Position numbers and translations under genes: made by a program. From Vibrio sp. JC009 (GTDB lineage Bacteria; Pseudomonadota; Gammaproteobacteria; Enterobacterales; Vibrionaceae), in assembly GCF_029016485.1 (NCBI RefSeq), contig NZ_CP092107.1, forward strand, positions 1,116,001 through 1,180,000: a DNA stretch of 64,000 nucleotides, in the 5' to 3' direction. Numbering within the stretch: position 1 is the stretch's first letter; each line of letters begins with the position of its first letter. Under the pieces are notes generated by a model that saw only the letters and a program-made list of their open reading frames with translations, was not told the origin of the DNA and searched no databases. Of the stretch, positions 8,025 to 16,264 are shown piece after piece.

Positions 8025-9128
8025 ATGAAGCATTTAACAAAAAAAAAGCAGAGATACTGGTCTAAACTATCTAGGATACGTTTCTTCAAAAAGCTGAGAC
8101 GCAGATACAAAAAATCGCAAAGTAAGAAAGCTCATTCTATCAAAGCAAGTAATAATGAATTTTCAGCTATTGCTCCGGCAAAAATTGACTTGTACAAGTC
8201 TAAGCTTCATACCGAGTTCATTGAATTTAAGCATGATTTAGAAGCAAAAGCTGATGCAGCTAGCCAATCAAATTACTCAAAGAGTCTAAGAATTTGCTTC
8301 CGTAATACGACCCATATTACTGCGGCTGCCGGTCTACTATTAGTTGCCACTGTAGACAATATCATTGCAAAACATCCTGGCCTTTCTTTTAAGGTTACAA
8401 GGCCACCAAACCAAAGAACAGACCCTGGAACCCAAACAGAAAACTTAGTCGATAGCGTATTAGCTCATCTAGGCTTCTACAAGCTGATCGGGCACGGGGA
8501 TATTAAACGAAGATGCGACGCCAAAACTGTAACCTGCTGGCAATACGCTTATGGTGATGATGCTAGTGGTGAGATAGCAGCGACTCTCATTCAGAAGTTA
8601 GCGTCATATGGAGTACAAACCAACAAGCTATATCGCAGCTGCTTCGAAGCAGTAGCAAATGCGACCGAACATGCATATACCGACAAGATAACCCCTTCTG
8701 CTCCTTTTAATTTAAAACGTTGGTGGTTCTTTGTTGGCGTATTAAATGATAAGATAACTGTGCTTATTTGTGATCAGGGTCACGGCATTCCAAATACGTT
8801 AGAAGTTACTCAGTCGGAAAGCATGTTGACTAGGTTATGGAAAAAACTGAATTTTTCATCAAGACCAACCAACGATTGTGAACTAATTCGTGCTTCAACC
8901 ATCGTAAAAGAAACCAGAACCAAGGAAGATTATCGAGGGAAAGGTGGTACTGACATAAAAACCTTTGTTGATCAGACAGAAGATAGTTCTATGCTCATTT
9001 TTTCTAATCATGGTTTTTATAAGTACTCAGGCGCAAATAAACCAGCAATAGCTCTTGATAATAAGATGTCTGTTGGTGGAACTATAATCCAATGGACAAT
9101 TCCATATTTGGACTCGGAAGAAAAATGA
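8025..9128 (+). CDS. GHKL/HATPase protein with N-terminal STAS-like region (cargo cassette gene 1)
   Basis: A 367-residue protein. Residues 1-45 are very basic (Lys/Arg-rich), suggesting nucleic-acid or membrane binding. Residues ~85-155 look STAS-like (SLRICFRNTTHITAAAGLLL, ending in AHLGFYKLIG). Residues ~195-355 form a GHKL ATPase: N box E208-x3-N212-x3-H216 in FEAVANATEHAY, G1 box D250-x-G-x-G254-I-P, and G2 box at GKGG 305-308. This is the RsbW/SpoIIAB-like arrangement; no phosphoacceptor His domain is present, so it is not a classical sensor kinase. The stop overlaps the ATG of the STAS-like partner (ATGA). ATG 8025 has a poorly spaced ribosome binding site: AGG at 8000-8002 fits ATG 8015 better, but that frame stops after 16 codons just past an A9 run. 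AT-rich compared with the flanking phage genes, which suggests cargo. Confidence 0.8.
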   Translation: MKHLTKKKQRYWSKLSRIRFFKKLRRRYKKSQSKKAHSIKASNNEFSAIAPAKIDLYKSKLHTEFIEFKHDLEAKADAASQSNYSKSLRICFRNTTHITAAAGLLLVATVDNIIAKHPGLSFKVTRPPNQRTDPGTQTENLVDSVLAHLGFYKLIGHGDIKRRCDAKTVTCWQYAYGDDASGEIAATLIQKLASYGVQTNKLYRSCFEAVANATEHAYTDKITPSAPFNLKRWWFFVGVLNDKITVLICDQGHGIPNTLEVTQSESMLTRLWKKLNFSSRPTNDCELIRASTIVKETRTKEDYRGKGGTDIKTFVDQTEDSSMLIFSNHGFYKYSGANKPAIALDNKMSVGGTIIQWTIPYLDSEEK

Positions 9129-9442
9129 CACTATATGTAAAAGAGTTTACTAAGTTCCCAGGGGCTAGATATAAAAACCTAGGCCCTTTTAGCGGAGAAG
9201 AGTTTCGAGAAGAGATACTCATTCCTGCTATTGAACAAAATGGCAAAGAGCTAATCGTTAACCTAGATGGAGTTTTTGGTTATGGCTCTTCTTTTCTAGA
9301 GGAAATTTTCGGAGGATGCATCAGGAAAGGTGTTGATCCGGAAGTCATGATAGCAATAGTAAATAATCTTGTTAGCGAAGATGACAAAGATCTGATTGAA
9401 GAAATTAGGGAGTATGTAGAAGATGCCATCTCAGCTCGCTAA
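9125..9442 (+). CDS. STAS-like DUF4325 protein (cargo cassette gene 2)
   Basis: A 105-residue protein with the DUF4325 pattern: a beta strand ending in NLDGVFGYGSSFLEEIFGG (D48, G49, S55-S56-F57) followed by alternating helix and strand. DUF4325 proteins are STAS-like and are often next to HATPase proteins, and Ser55/56 occupies a place where a partner kinase could phosphorylate. ATG 9125 is chosen because it overlaps the upstream stop (ATGA), giving translational coupling. The pair therefore looks like a partner-switching kinase/antagonist set. Function is inferred. Confidence 0.8.
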   Translation: MTLYVKEFTKFPGARYKNLGPFSGEEFREEILIPAIEQNGKELIVNLDGVFGYGSSFLEEIFGGCIRKGVDPEVMIAIVNNLVSEDDKDLIEEIREYVEDAISAR

Positions 9443-9878
9443 TTGTGTGATAGAGGTAGGTCAGTGCTCTCAGTCTCAAGATTATGCAGGATGGTTTAGC
9501 TTAGCTATCACAGTCTTTGGTTGGCCAATCGTGTACTACCTTGGACTAAGAACCAACCGAAAAGTAGAAATAAATAAGTCCATCGATCAACTTGACGATG
9601 CCGTAGAGAACCTTCGGAAGTTTGCAGGCACGTTAGAATCTAAACAGTTCCTTAATTCCGATTATCAAACTATGGTTGCCTATTTCAATCGTGTTAGAAG
9701 CATTTGCATTCGAATAGAGCAACTAGATAAAAAAATACAAAGACCAGTTGATGTTTTACGTGAGTTAAAGAAAATCTCTACCGACGAATTATTTCACTCT
9801 GATCAAAAGCATACTGCTCTTTCAAAGATCCTAAGAGTTGAAATGGCTTTAGTAGACCATTACAAGAAATCTATGTAA
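9423..9878 (+). CDS. Membrane-anchored coiled-coil protein, unknown (cargo cassette gene 3)
   Basis: A 151-residue protein. Residues ~23-42 form one transmembrane segment (GWFSLAITVFGWPIVYYLGL), followed by a basic stop-transfer and a long helical, coiled-coil-prone cytoplasmic part (residues ~48-145). No enzymatic motif is visible. The ATG at 9423 lies 20 bases inside the STAS-like gene; GTG 9447 is an alternative start. Being third in an overlapping cassette with the HATPase and STAS-like proteins, it is a candidate sensor or output partner acting at the membrane. I do not recognise a family. Confidence 0.65.
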   Translation: MPSQLANCVIEVGQCSQSQDYAGWFSLAITVFGWPIVYYLGLRTNRKVEINKSIDQLDDAVENLRKFAGTLESKQFLNSDYQTMVAYFNRVRSICIRIEQLDKKIQRPVDVLRELKKISTDELFHSDQKHTALSKILRVEMALVDHYKKSM

Positions 9879-9905
9879 ATCAGACCATCTTCCCCACGGC
9901 CTGAA

Positions 9906-9930
9906 GGTGACTCAGCATCACTGAGTCACC
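9906..9930. terminator. Convergent terminator between cassette and portal gene
   Basis: GGTGACTCAG and CTGAGTCACC form a perfect 10-bp stem around CATCA. The hairpin covers the end of the minus-strand portal gene and lies 28 bp after the plus-strand cassette, so it could stop transcripts from either side. No clear T tract is present. Confidence 0.5.
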
Positions 9931-10892
9931 ATAGTCTCCAGAGCTTCATACTCATTAACCTTAATCACCTCCATCCCCACAAACTCATTCAACTCCATCA
10001 TAGAATCAACCAGTGGCAGCAACTCATTCTTGTGAAATATCCGGTCCACTTTATTGAGATCATTACTGGTACTAAAACCTTCACGCTGAATACTCATCAG
10101 CTCAAGCGGTACCCGGTGAACCGAAAGCACATCATTGGTGGTGCTGTTCTTAATATCTTTAAACGCATCTTTAGCTTCCACCTGCCCGATAGGTTTCAGC
10201 TCCGGGGCTTTGGAATCCTTACCCTTGCCATTTACAAACAGGTTCTTAAAGGCCATTCCTTCTTTGGCCGTCAGCTTATCCCTAATTGCCTGCTCCTGTT
10301 TTTCCGTCATGGTCGGTTCGTTCAGATACAGCAGGTAACCAGCGTGGGATCCATTGCGGTAATACTGGCGGCGGAACAGGGTGGCATCATCGCTCAGCCA
10401 GATAGAGGTTAGCCCACTGATATGTTGCGGCAGACCGTAAATCTCCTGAGCAACATCATATTCCGCCAGGTGGAATATTTGCCCGTCCCTGTAATCAATC
10501 CGGCCATCATCGTCATAGGCTTTTGGCTTATAGGTGTACCCAAGGTCTTCACGCCTTCGCATATAAAGCGCCGGGATATGTTTGATCTGAACCACAGCAC
10601 CAAACAGATTACGCACTATCTGAAAGTAGCCGTTCCCGAAGGTAAGAAAGTCCTGAATAAAGCGTTTGAGTTCACCTTTGCTCAGAACTGGGGCCAGCGA
10701 AACCGAATAAGCCAGCGTATTGCGTTTAAATTCAATGGCACTGGAATGCATCGGGTTTGCCCGTAAAGCTTTTGCCAGGGTATCAAACGGAATAGGCGGC
10801 TCGTAAAGCCCGTCAATCAAAGCCACTTCCATATAGCTGAGAATATCGCTGTTCATTACGCTAGTCGGATCTGAAAACTCAATCTCAATCAA
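9918..10892 (-). CDS. P2 gpQ-like portal protein
   Basis: A 324-residue portal of the P2 gpQ/PBSX type, slightly shorter than P2 gpQ. Family segments include LAKALRANPMHSSAI near the N-terminus, FGNGYFQIVRN in the first third, RRQYYRNGSHAGYLLYL in the centre, and LMSIQREGFSTSNDLNKVDR near the end. It forms the dodecameric DNA gate of the head. It is transcribed leftward, 11 bp downstream of the terminase gene, matching the P2 order (Q and P leftward, O onward rightward). Confidence 0.92.
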   Translation of the reverse strand: MIEIEFSDPTSVMNSDILSYMEVALIDGLYEPPIPFDTLAKALRANPMHSSAIEFKRNTLAYSVSLAPVLSKGELKRFIQDFLTFGNGYFQIVRNLFGAVVQIKHIPALYMRRREDLGYTYKPKAYDDDGRIDYRDGQIFHLAEYDVAQEIYGLPQHISGLTSIWLSDDATLFRRQYYRNGSHAGYLLYLNEPTMTEKQEQAIRDKLTAKEGMAFKNLFVNGKGKDSKAPELKPIGQVEAKDAFKDIKNSTTNDVLSVHRVPLELMSIQREGFSTSNDLNKVDRIFHKNELLPLVDSMMELNEFVGMEVIKVNEYEALETMVTQ

Positions 10893-10903
10893 AATTGCCT
10901 CTC

Positions 10904-12661
10904 TTAGAAGAACTCAACGACCGTCGAGTCATCATTGTGAATATCAATCGGCTCCCAGCGCATAATGTGCATTGAAGCCCAGGCAAGGTCGGCATGAGAG
11001 CCAACCTTGCTGCGGTTAGAAATAAAGGTCACCTGATTACTGGCCTTGGTGGTGTGCTGGCGAATCATCAGGAAGGAGTGAACCAGGTCGTCCCATTCAC
11101 CATCAAACTGCAATCGGCCATCGTTAATAATCTCTCTGGCCTTGTAGACCATCATGCGTTTCATTTCAGGTGAGTAGTCCAGCTCGACCAGAGCCGGGTA
11201 GAATTTGCGTACCAGTTCGGCAACGGCAGAGCCCACACCGCTCACATCCATTGCCATATAAACCACGTTGTATTTTTCGGTAATGCCTTTAATCGCTGCG
11301 GCCTGATCTTCATAGCTGGAGCCCTTAAGTCTCACCCGTTCAATAAGCCGGAATACCCCACCTTTGAATTTAGGTTTCAGGGCTACCACTAAGCCTGCAT
11401 CGTCTGAGCCTTCACCCTGTCCGCCACCTCTTGGATCATAACCGACCAAAACCTCTGCATTCCCGACAGGCCGGGCTTTATCATGGTCAACATCCTTCCA
11501 GAGCGAGGTGTCTGTTTTACAGGCCAGTAGCGCTTTAAGTGCGAAGATAGAAGCCGAGTCATCCAGGAACACACAACGAAGCAGGTTATTAAATACCGTT
11601 TTATCCGGGTACTTGCGGTGCAGCTTCTCCATATTGAAGAAGGTCGCACCCTTATCAATCGCATCATCAATGGTGATGATTTGACGATATATCCCATCAA
11701 CTCCCAGAGCACCGTTCTTAAGGGCGGTATGACTGATATCAATCTTATGCTCTTTCTTGCCCTGCCATTTCGGATAAGCTTCATGGGCAACGGTTGACGG
11801 TGTGGACAGGTAGGTTGTCCGGTATTTGGCATGAATCGACATACCGCCCGCGTAGTCGTCCAGCTCTCCGAACTTAGGGATCCAGAACACCTCGTCAAAA
11901 TACACATGACCGTTAAAACCCTGAGAGGTCCGGGCATTGGTGGATAGGAAATACAACGTTGCGCCGTTGCTAAGCTGAAGCTCATCTTTGCCTTTCAGGT
12001 CAACATCACCAATCTCAAGCGCAAATCGGCGGATATAGTTCTTAAATATCTCCGACTGCTTGCGGGAAGCGGAAAGAAATACCTGGTTATCACCGTTCAG
12101 AACCGCATCTTCAAACGCTTCATAGGCAAAGTAGTAGGTCAAACCTATCTGGCGTGACTTCAGGTAAAAACGGAATTCGTTTAGCTCATCGTTACACTTA
12201 TGGCCGTGGATCTCTTTCTGGTATTCGAAGAAGGTTTTCTCGCGAAATTCATCCAGCACATCCTTCGTGATATGCGAAATATCATTCTTAACCTTGTTCG
12301 GCTTTCTGCCACGCTTCTTCTGTGAGTCTCCGCCAAAGCTGCCGGTTCTCTTATTGTCTGCCTCATCCCGTTTGCGTTTTTGCTCAAGCAGCATCTCCAG
12401 CTCCTTGAGTTGCTCCTCATGTTTGCGATCAATCCACATCAGATAAGCGATTCGCTGACGTAGCATCAGCTCTACGGGCGCATCGTCCCGCATCTTCTTC
12501 CAGTCAAATTTTGAAATCCACTGCTGAATCGTCCGGGTTGCCACACCAACTTTCTCCGCAACCTCTTGCGGTTTGTACTGGCGCAGGTATAGCCCCAGCG
12601 CCTGAGTCTGGGCTGGCGTGTATAACGGTTGGTTCAGCTCGGTAGCAATATTCGTATCCAT
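10904..12661 (-). CDS. P2 gpP-like terminase large (ATPase) subunit
   Basis: A 585-residue terminase, close in length to P2 gpP. Residues ~15-55 are a helix-turn-helix (KPQEVAEKVGVATRTIQQWI). A charged linker follows, then a Walker-A-like KSRQIGLT near residue 168 and Walker B VYFDEVFW near 254. A C-terminal RNase H-like nuclease carries acidic residues in VGYDPRGGG, MAMDVSG and SHADLAWA. It packages DNA through the portal. It diverges from the scaffold gene; its start codon touches a TGT-N12-ACA late-promoter-like site. Confidence 0.93.
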   Translation of the reverse strand: MDTNIATELNQPLYTPAQTQALGLYLRQYKPQEVAEKVGVATRTIQQWISKFDWKKMRDDAPVELMLRQRIAYLMWIDRKHEEQLKELEMLLEQKRKRDEADNKRTGSFGGDSQKKRGRKPNKVKNDISHITKDVLDEFREKTFFEYQKEIHGHKCNDELNEFRFYLKSRQIGLTYYFAYEAFEDAVLNGDNQVFLSASRKQSEIFKNYIRRFALEIGDVDLKGKDELQLSNGATLYFLSTNARTSQGFNGHVYFDEVFWIPKFGELDDYAGGMSIHAKYRTTYLSTPSTVAHEAYPKWQGKKEHKIDISHTALKNGALGVDGIYRQIITIDDAIDKGATFFNMEKLHRKYPDKTVFNNLLRCVFLDDSASIFALKALLACKTDTSLWKDVDHDKARPVGNAEVLVGYDPRGGGQGEGSDDAGLVVALKPKFKGGVFRLIERVRLKGSSYEDQAAAIKGITEKYNVVYMAMDVSGVGSAVAELVRKFYPALVELDYSPEMKRMMVYKAREIINDGRLQFDGEWDDLVHSFLMIRQHTTKASNQVTFISNRSKVGSHADLAWASMHIMRWEPIDIHNDDSTVVEFF

Positions 12662-12678
12662 GTTTGCATAGTGCTACA
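12661..12678. promoter_or_regulatory. Candidate Ogr/Delta-type late activator site (TGT-N12-ACA)
   Basis: TGT at 12661-12663 and ACA at 12676-12678 are separated by exactly 12 bases, the P2 late-activator consensus. The site lies in the gap between the divergent terminase and scaffold genes, about 125 bp before the scaffold start, so a plus-strand start near 12725 would be spaced as in P2. The pattern is short and could occur by chance. Confidence 0.35.
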
Positions 12679-12795
12679 GACAACCCCGGCACTCAGCAAA
12701 AGCCCTTTCTAAATCAGGCATCTAGAACCGAGACAAATACAAAAGGACAACGTCTTTGGTTAGATTGGAATCATCAAATTCAGGAGAGTTCAGGC

Positions 12796-13638
12796 ATGTT
12801 CCAATCAGAGCCAATTTGTATTTTGCAGGCAGGCAATACTGTCGATGGCCGCAAGGTAGATCAGAAAGTTATTGATGATATTGCGGAAACCTACAGCACC
12901 GATGTGTATACCGCCCGAATCAATGAAGACCACTACAAGTACAGCTATAAGTTCGGCTCAGTACTTTCGGTTGAAAAGCGTGATGACAAACTCTTTGCCG
13001 TTCTAAAACCAAACTCGTACCTGCTAAATATGGTCGAACGTGGTCAGCTCCTGCATACATCCTGTGAGTTTATGGAAGATTTTGCTGGTACTGGTAAAGC
13101 CTACCTGACTGGCCTGGCACTTACTGATGATCCTGCTTCTCTGGCGACGACTCAGATTCATTTGTCAGCAAAAAATGGCAACTCAGATAAAACCTATGCC
13201 ACTACTGGCAACACCATTGAAGCCAGGCATTTTTCAAATGAAACCGATGAGAAAGACAGTGAAGGCTCTCTCATTAAGAGATTTATTAACCTGCTCAAAA
13301 GCGCCCCTGATGCCACTGATGAGCAGCTTTCCAGACAAGAGGAACCGGAAGAGATGAGTAAAGAAACCGAAGAGCTGCTTAAGCAGAGCATTGAACAGAA
13401 CAAAGAGCTGAACAGCAACCTTGGCAAGCTGGTTGAAAAGCTGTCGGCAGGTGATACGCCTGAAGAGGAAGAAACGCCGAACGAGCCAGAGCCAAATCAG
13501 GAAGTCTCTGAACTGAAAGGCCAGGTTAAAGAGCTCTCTTCTCAGATGACAGAGCTAACCGAGAAGCTCAGCAAAATTACTGACGATAACGGCCGCACTT
13601 TGGCAGGTCAGGACGCAGAAGAAGAGCCGTACCTGTAA
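12796..13638 (+). CDS. P2 gpO-like capsid scaffolding protease
   Basis: A 280-residue protein by the chosen start, similar in length to P2 gpO. ATG 12796 is preferred over the upstream in-frame ATG 12664 because an AGGAGAG ribosome binding site precedes it and the family begins there (MFQSEPICILQAGNTVDGR). The N-terminal half is the serine protease, with D17, H46 (INEDHYKYSYKFG) and S89 (LLHTSCEFM) in plausible catalytic positions. The C-terminal half is Glu/Lys-rich coiled-coil scaffold. It assembles the procapsid and cleaves itself and the capsid protein. Confidence 0.9.
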   Translation: MFQSEPICILQAGNTVDGRKVDQKVIDDIAETYSTDVYTARINEDHYKYSYKFGSVLSVEKRDDKLFAVLKPNSYLLNMVERGQLLHTSCEFMEDFAGTGKAYLTGLALTDDPASLATTQIHLSAKNGNSDKTYATTGNTIEARHFSNETDEKDSEGSLIKRFINLLKSAPDATDEQLSRQEEPEEMSKETEELLKQSIEQNKELNSNLGKLVEKLSAGDTPEEEETPNEPEPNQEVSELKGQVKELSSQMTELTEKLSKITDDNGRTLAGQDAEEEPYL

Positions 13639-13677
13639 GCGCTCTTACTTGGCTAAACCAAATTAATAGGTAATAAG

Positions 13678-14712
13678 ATGCAAGAGAATACCAAAAAGAA
13701 ACTTAACCAATACGTTGAAGCCGTTGCCAAGCAAAACGGCGTCAGCAACGCAACAGAGATGTTCAATGTTACTCCGAACGGTACTCAGCGCATTATTGCC
13801 GCTATCCGTGAAAGTAACTGGTTCCTGAAGCGTATCAACATCATCTCAGTTAAAAACCAGTCCGGTGAGGCAATTGGTTTAGGTGTGACGGGCATGATTG
13901 CCAGCCGTACCGATACCAGCGGCACTGGTGAACGTAAACCAAAAGACTACAGCGGTATGAGCGCCATGCCTTATATGTGTGAGCAGACCAACTTTGATAC
14001 CGCGCTTCGCTACGCCAAGCTTGATGCCTGGGCGCATATGAAGAACTTCAGCAAAATCATTTCTTCTCAGACCCGTGAGCAGATTGATGCTAACAAAATT
14101 ACCATCGGCTGGTACGGCGAATCCGTTGCTAAAGACACAGATCCAGTAGCAAATCCAAATGGTGAGGACGTCAACAAAGGCTGGTATCAGGCCATGCGAA
14201 CCAACAACGGTGACCGCCTGATTAAGCAAGGTGGGACACCAGGAGAAATCCGCATTGGCGAAGCCGGTGACTTTATTAACCTGGATAGCGCTGTACTGAA
14301 CGTAAAGAACCTGCTGCATCCGGCCTGTGAAAACGATGCAAACCTTATCGCCATTATCGGCTCTGATCTGCTCGGTTATGAAAAGGCGAAGTTCTACGAA
14401 GCGCACGGCAACACACCAAGCGAAAAGAGCAAGGTAGAAGAAAAGCAAGTTATCGGTACCTATGGCGGTCTGCCTGCGGTTAGCGTTCCAGGCTTCCCGC
14501 CTACCGGCATTATGGTAACCAGCTACGACAACCTGTCTATCTACATTCAGGAAGATTCTATCCGCCGCTCTGTGGGTAAGAAAAATGACGCCAAAGATCA
14601 GGTTGAAAACTTCGAATCCATGAACATGGCCTACGTTATCGAGAAGCTGGAGAAGGTCGCGGCCATCGAGTTTAAGAACGTAAAACTCTGGATTAACGGT
14701 GCTTGGGTATAA
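13678..14712 (+). CDS. P2 gpN-like major capsid protein
   Basis: A 344-residue major capsid protein, close to P2 gpN in length. It begins QENTKKKLNQYVEAVAKQNG, a family-typical N-terminal arm, followed by FNVTPNGTQRIIAAIRESNW. The later part has the conserved YGGLPAVSVPGFPPTGIMVT stretch. It follows the scaffold gene by 39 bp with a GGTAAT-type ribosome binding region. In P2 the next gene is the terminase small subunit M; here that space holds a non-coding hairpin element and the M-like gene lies 3 kb downstream. Confidence 0.93.
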   Translation: MQENTKKKLNQYVEAVAKQNGVSNATEMFNVTPNGTQRIIAAIRESNWFLKRINIISVKNQSGEAIGLGVTGMIASRTDTSGTGERKPKDYSGMSAMPYMCEQTNFDTALRYAKLDAWAHMKNFSKIISSQTREQIDANKITIGWYGESVAKDTDPVANPNGEDVNKGWYQAMRTNNGDRLIKQGGTPGEIRIGEAGDFINLDSAVLNVKNLLHPACENDANLIAIIGSDLLGYEKAKFYEAHGNTPSEKSKVEEKQVIGTYGGLPAVSVPGFPPTGIMVTSYDNLSIYIQEDSIRRSVGKKNDAKDQVENFESMNMAYVIEKLEKVAAIEFKNVKLWINGAWV

Positions 14713-14735
14713 CCACGGCTAATTAACACCCCCCC

Positions 14736-14805
14736 AATGCAGGCACTATCGCTTTATCAGGAAAGCCCCGGCTTTGACTGTTATTAGCGTTTGGATGCCT
14801 GCATT
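14736..14805. repeat. Long inverted-repeat element between capsid and head-completion genes
   Basis: AATGCAGGCA (14736-14745) and TGCCTGCATT (14796-14805) are perfect inverted 10-mers. Between them AAAGCC-CC-GGCTTT (about 14762-14775) forms a second hairpin, and C-rich runs flank the outside. It occupies the place where P2 has gene M. It has no T tract, so it is not an ordinary terminator. It could be an mRNA processing or stability element, or a scar of gene relocation. Confidence 0.6.
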
Positions 14806-14823
14806 CCCCCTAAGGTGAAGTGA

Positions 14824-15273
14824 ATGGAATTTGTCGGTAATAAAAGCGAAGTCTATACCTCAGAGCTGCCAGCTACAGACAAGTACCCGGCACTCAAGCT
14901 TTCAGAGTTTCAGTCTCTGTTTAATTTCCTCAGCAATGAGACAGAGGCAGGCATTCTGCAACAGGCCAGAGTATCGCGCATCAAGGTTCACAAAGAGCTG
15001 AAAGAAACAATGAGCGACTATCCGGACTTAACCGCACTGTCCCTGGACAAATTCGAAGATGAAGAAGCCGGAAACGTGCTTTACACCCAGGCGGTATTTG
15101 CATTAACCGCCAGTGAGCTTCTGGGTATTCAGATTAGTACCGATGCCACTGCAGAAGCTGCGGACAGACAAGAAGCCCTGAATGAGAAAAGACAACGCTG
15201 CGATGTTCAGTACCGTCAGGCGGTTGATCTGCTGCTTAACGGTGAAGAAACCTACTGTTTTGAGGTGGTCTGA
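14824..15273 (+). CDS. P2 gpL-like head completion protein
   Basis: A 149-residue protein of the gpL family (P2 gpL is slightly longer). Features are the early KYPALKLSEFQSLFNF segment, the ILQQARVSRIKVHKEL helix and the QALNEKRQRCDVQYRQAV-like C-terminal helix. It closes the filled head before tail joining. The stop overlaps the next start (TGATG). Confidence 0.85.
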   Translation: MEFVGNKSEVYTSELPATDKYPALKLSEFQSLFNFLSNETEAGILQQARVSRIKVHKELKETMSDYPDLTALSLDKFEDEEAGNVLYTQAVFALTASELLGIQISTDATAEAADRQEALNEKRQRCDVQYRQAVDLLLNGEETYCFEVV

Positions 15274-15743
15274 TGAAAGCACTGCAAAGTATCACTGATT
15301 TGTTTAAAGCACAGGTTGTAGATGCCAAAAGCTTTGATGTATGGGCGGAAGACGGCGCCATGTTTTGTGGGCAGGGGCCACTGGTTGACGGCTACGAACT
15401 GGAGTACACCGCCATTATCTTTATCCAGAACGTCAGCCTTGAGCCTCATGTGCTGTTTATGCATCTGGTCAACTGGCTGAACAAATACGACCCATACAGG
15501 CAGGAAAAGGGACTGGCGTTCCCGACCTTCGCGGTTGAGCTGCTTGATAAGGGCAAGTGCGACATAAAAATTAAAATCGACCTGAGAGAAAGCTACATCC
15601 TGCAAGAAAACGCAAATGGTAACTGGATGCAGGGAGACGTTCGCTATGAGTGCGCCAGTGAATTCGAACCGGTTGTGGATCCGGATGAACTTGGAGAGCT
15701 GATTTACTTTGTGGGTCACCTGGAAGACTTGCCATGCAGTTAA
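15273..15743 (+). CDS. P2 gpR-like tail completion protein
   Basis: A 156-residue protein matching P2 gpR in length and pattern: a central HLVNWLNKYDPYRQEKG segment, then alternating strands ending in an IKIDLRESYIL-like stretch. It acts at the head-tail interface. It overlaps the gpL-like gene at its start and the gpS-like gene at its end. Confidence 0.8.
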   Translation: MKALQSITDLFKAQVVDAKSFDVWAEDGAMFCGQGPLVDGYELEYTAIIFIQNVSLEPHVLFMHLVNWLNKYDPYRQEKGLAFPTFAVELLDKGKCDIKIKIDLRESYILQENANGNWMQGDVRYECASEFEPVVDPDELGELIYFVGHLEDLPCS

Positions 15744-16264
15744 CCAGCCCCGACCAACTGACCCAGCTTGTTGAAAGTCTGGTATTAACCGCCTCTGAAA
15801 AGTTCGATTTAAACCGCCGGATGGCGAATCGGGCAAGGCAGTTCTTCAGACAGCAAATCCGGGCACAGAGAGATATTGATAACAACCCATATCAGAGCCG
15901 GACACGCAGAAAGAAGGTTGCCCTGACAAACAACCGGGAAGCTCAGCATACGGTTAACAACAAAAATATGCTGATGGGATTTTCCAGATCACTCCGAACG
16001 CGGGTAACTGAAGATGATTTTGAAGTCGGGCTGAAAGGTGTCGCTGGTCTAGTAGCCAGAGAGCACAACGAAGGCTCTCAGATTTCATTTACTCCCAGGA
16101 TGAAAGGCTTTTTCAACAGTAAAGCCGGACGGTGGGAAGGCGGCACGCTTACCAAGCGTAACTACCGAATGCCCAAACGTACTTTTATCGGCTGGACCCC
16201 AGCCCTGGAACGAGAGCTTATTGCAATGGCTGCAGAACATTTTGAACTACAGGAAGCTGCTTAA
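15734..16264 (+). CDS. P2 gpS-like virion morphogenesis / tail completion protein
   Basis: A 176-residue basic protein. The QSRTRRKKVALTNN segment and the FSRSLRTRVTEDDFEVGLKG strand-turn-strand are typical of phage virion-morphogenesis (gpS) proteins. Together with gpR it completes the tail end. The gene overlaps gpR by ten bases and abuts the next small gene. Confidence 0.8.
   Translation: MQLTSPDQLTQLVESLVLTASEKFDLNRRMANRARQFFRQQIRAQRDIDNNPYQSRTRRKKVALTNNREAQHTVNNKNMLMGFSRSLRTRVTEDDFEVGLKGVAGLVAREHNEGSQISFTPRMKGFFNSKAGRWEGGTLTKRNYRMPKRTFIGWTPALERELIAMAAEHFELQEAA

Noticed and set aside
8025..9128. Classical two-component sensor kinase
   Set aside because: No dimerisation/phosphoacceptor His domain and no receiver or response regulator nearby; a GHKL protein of partner-switching type fits better.
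13879..14448. 189-codon minus-strand ORF
   Set aside because: Shadow of the major capsid gene, with no ribosome binding site or family features.
14736..14805. Integron attC site
   Set aside because: It has nested inverted repeats, but I could not find the R-box core sequences expected at both ends, and it lies inside a phage operon.
15252..15836. 194-codon minus-strand ORF
   Set aside because: Antisense to the gpR-like gene and its neighbours, which form a coupled operon.
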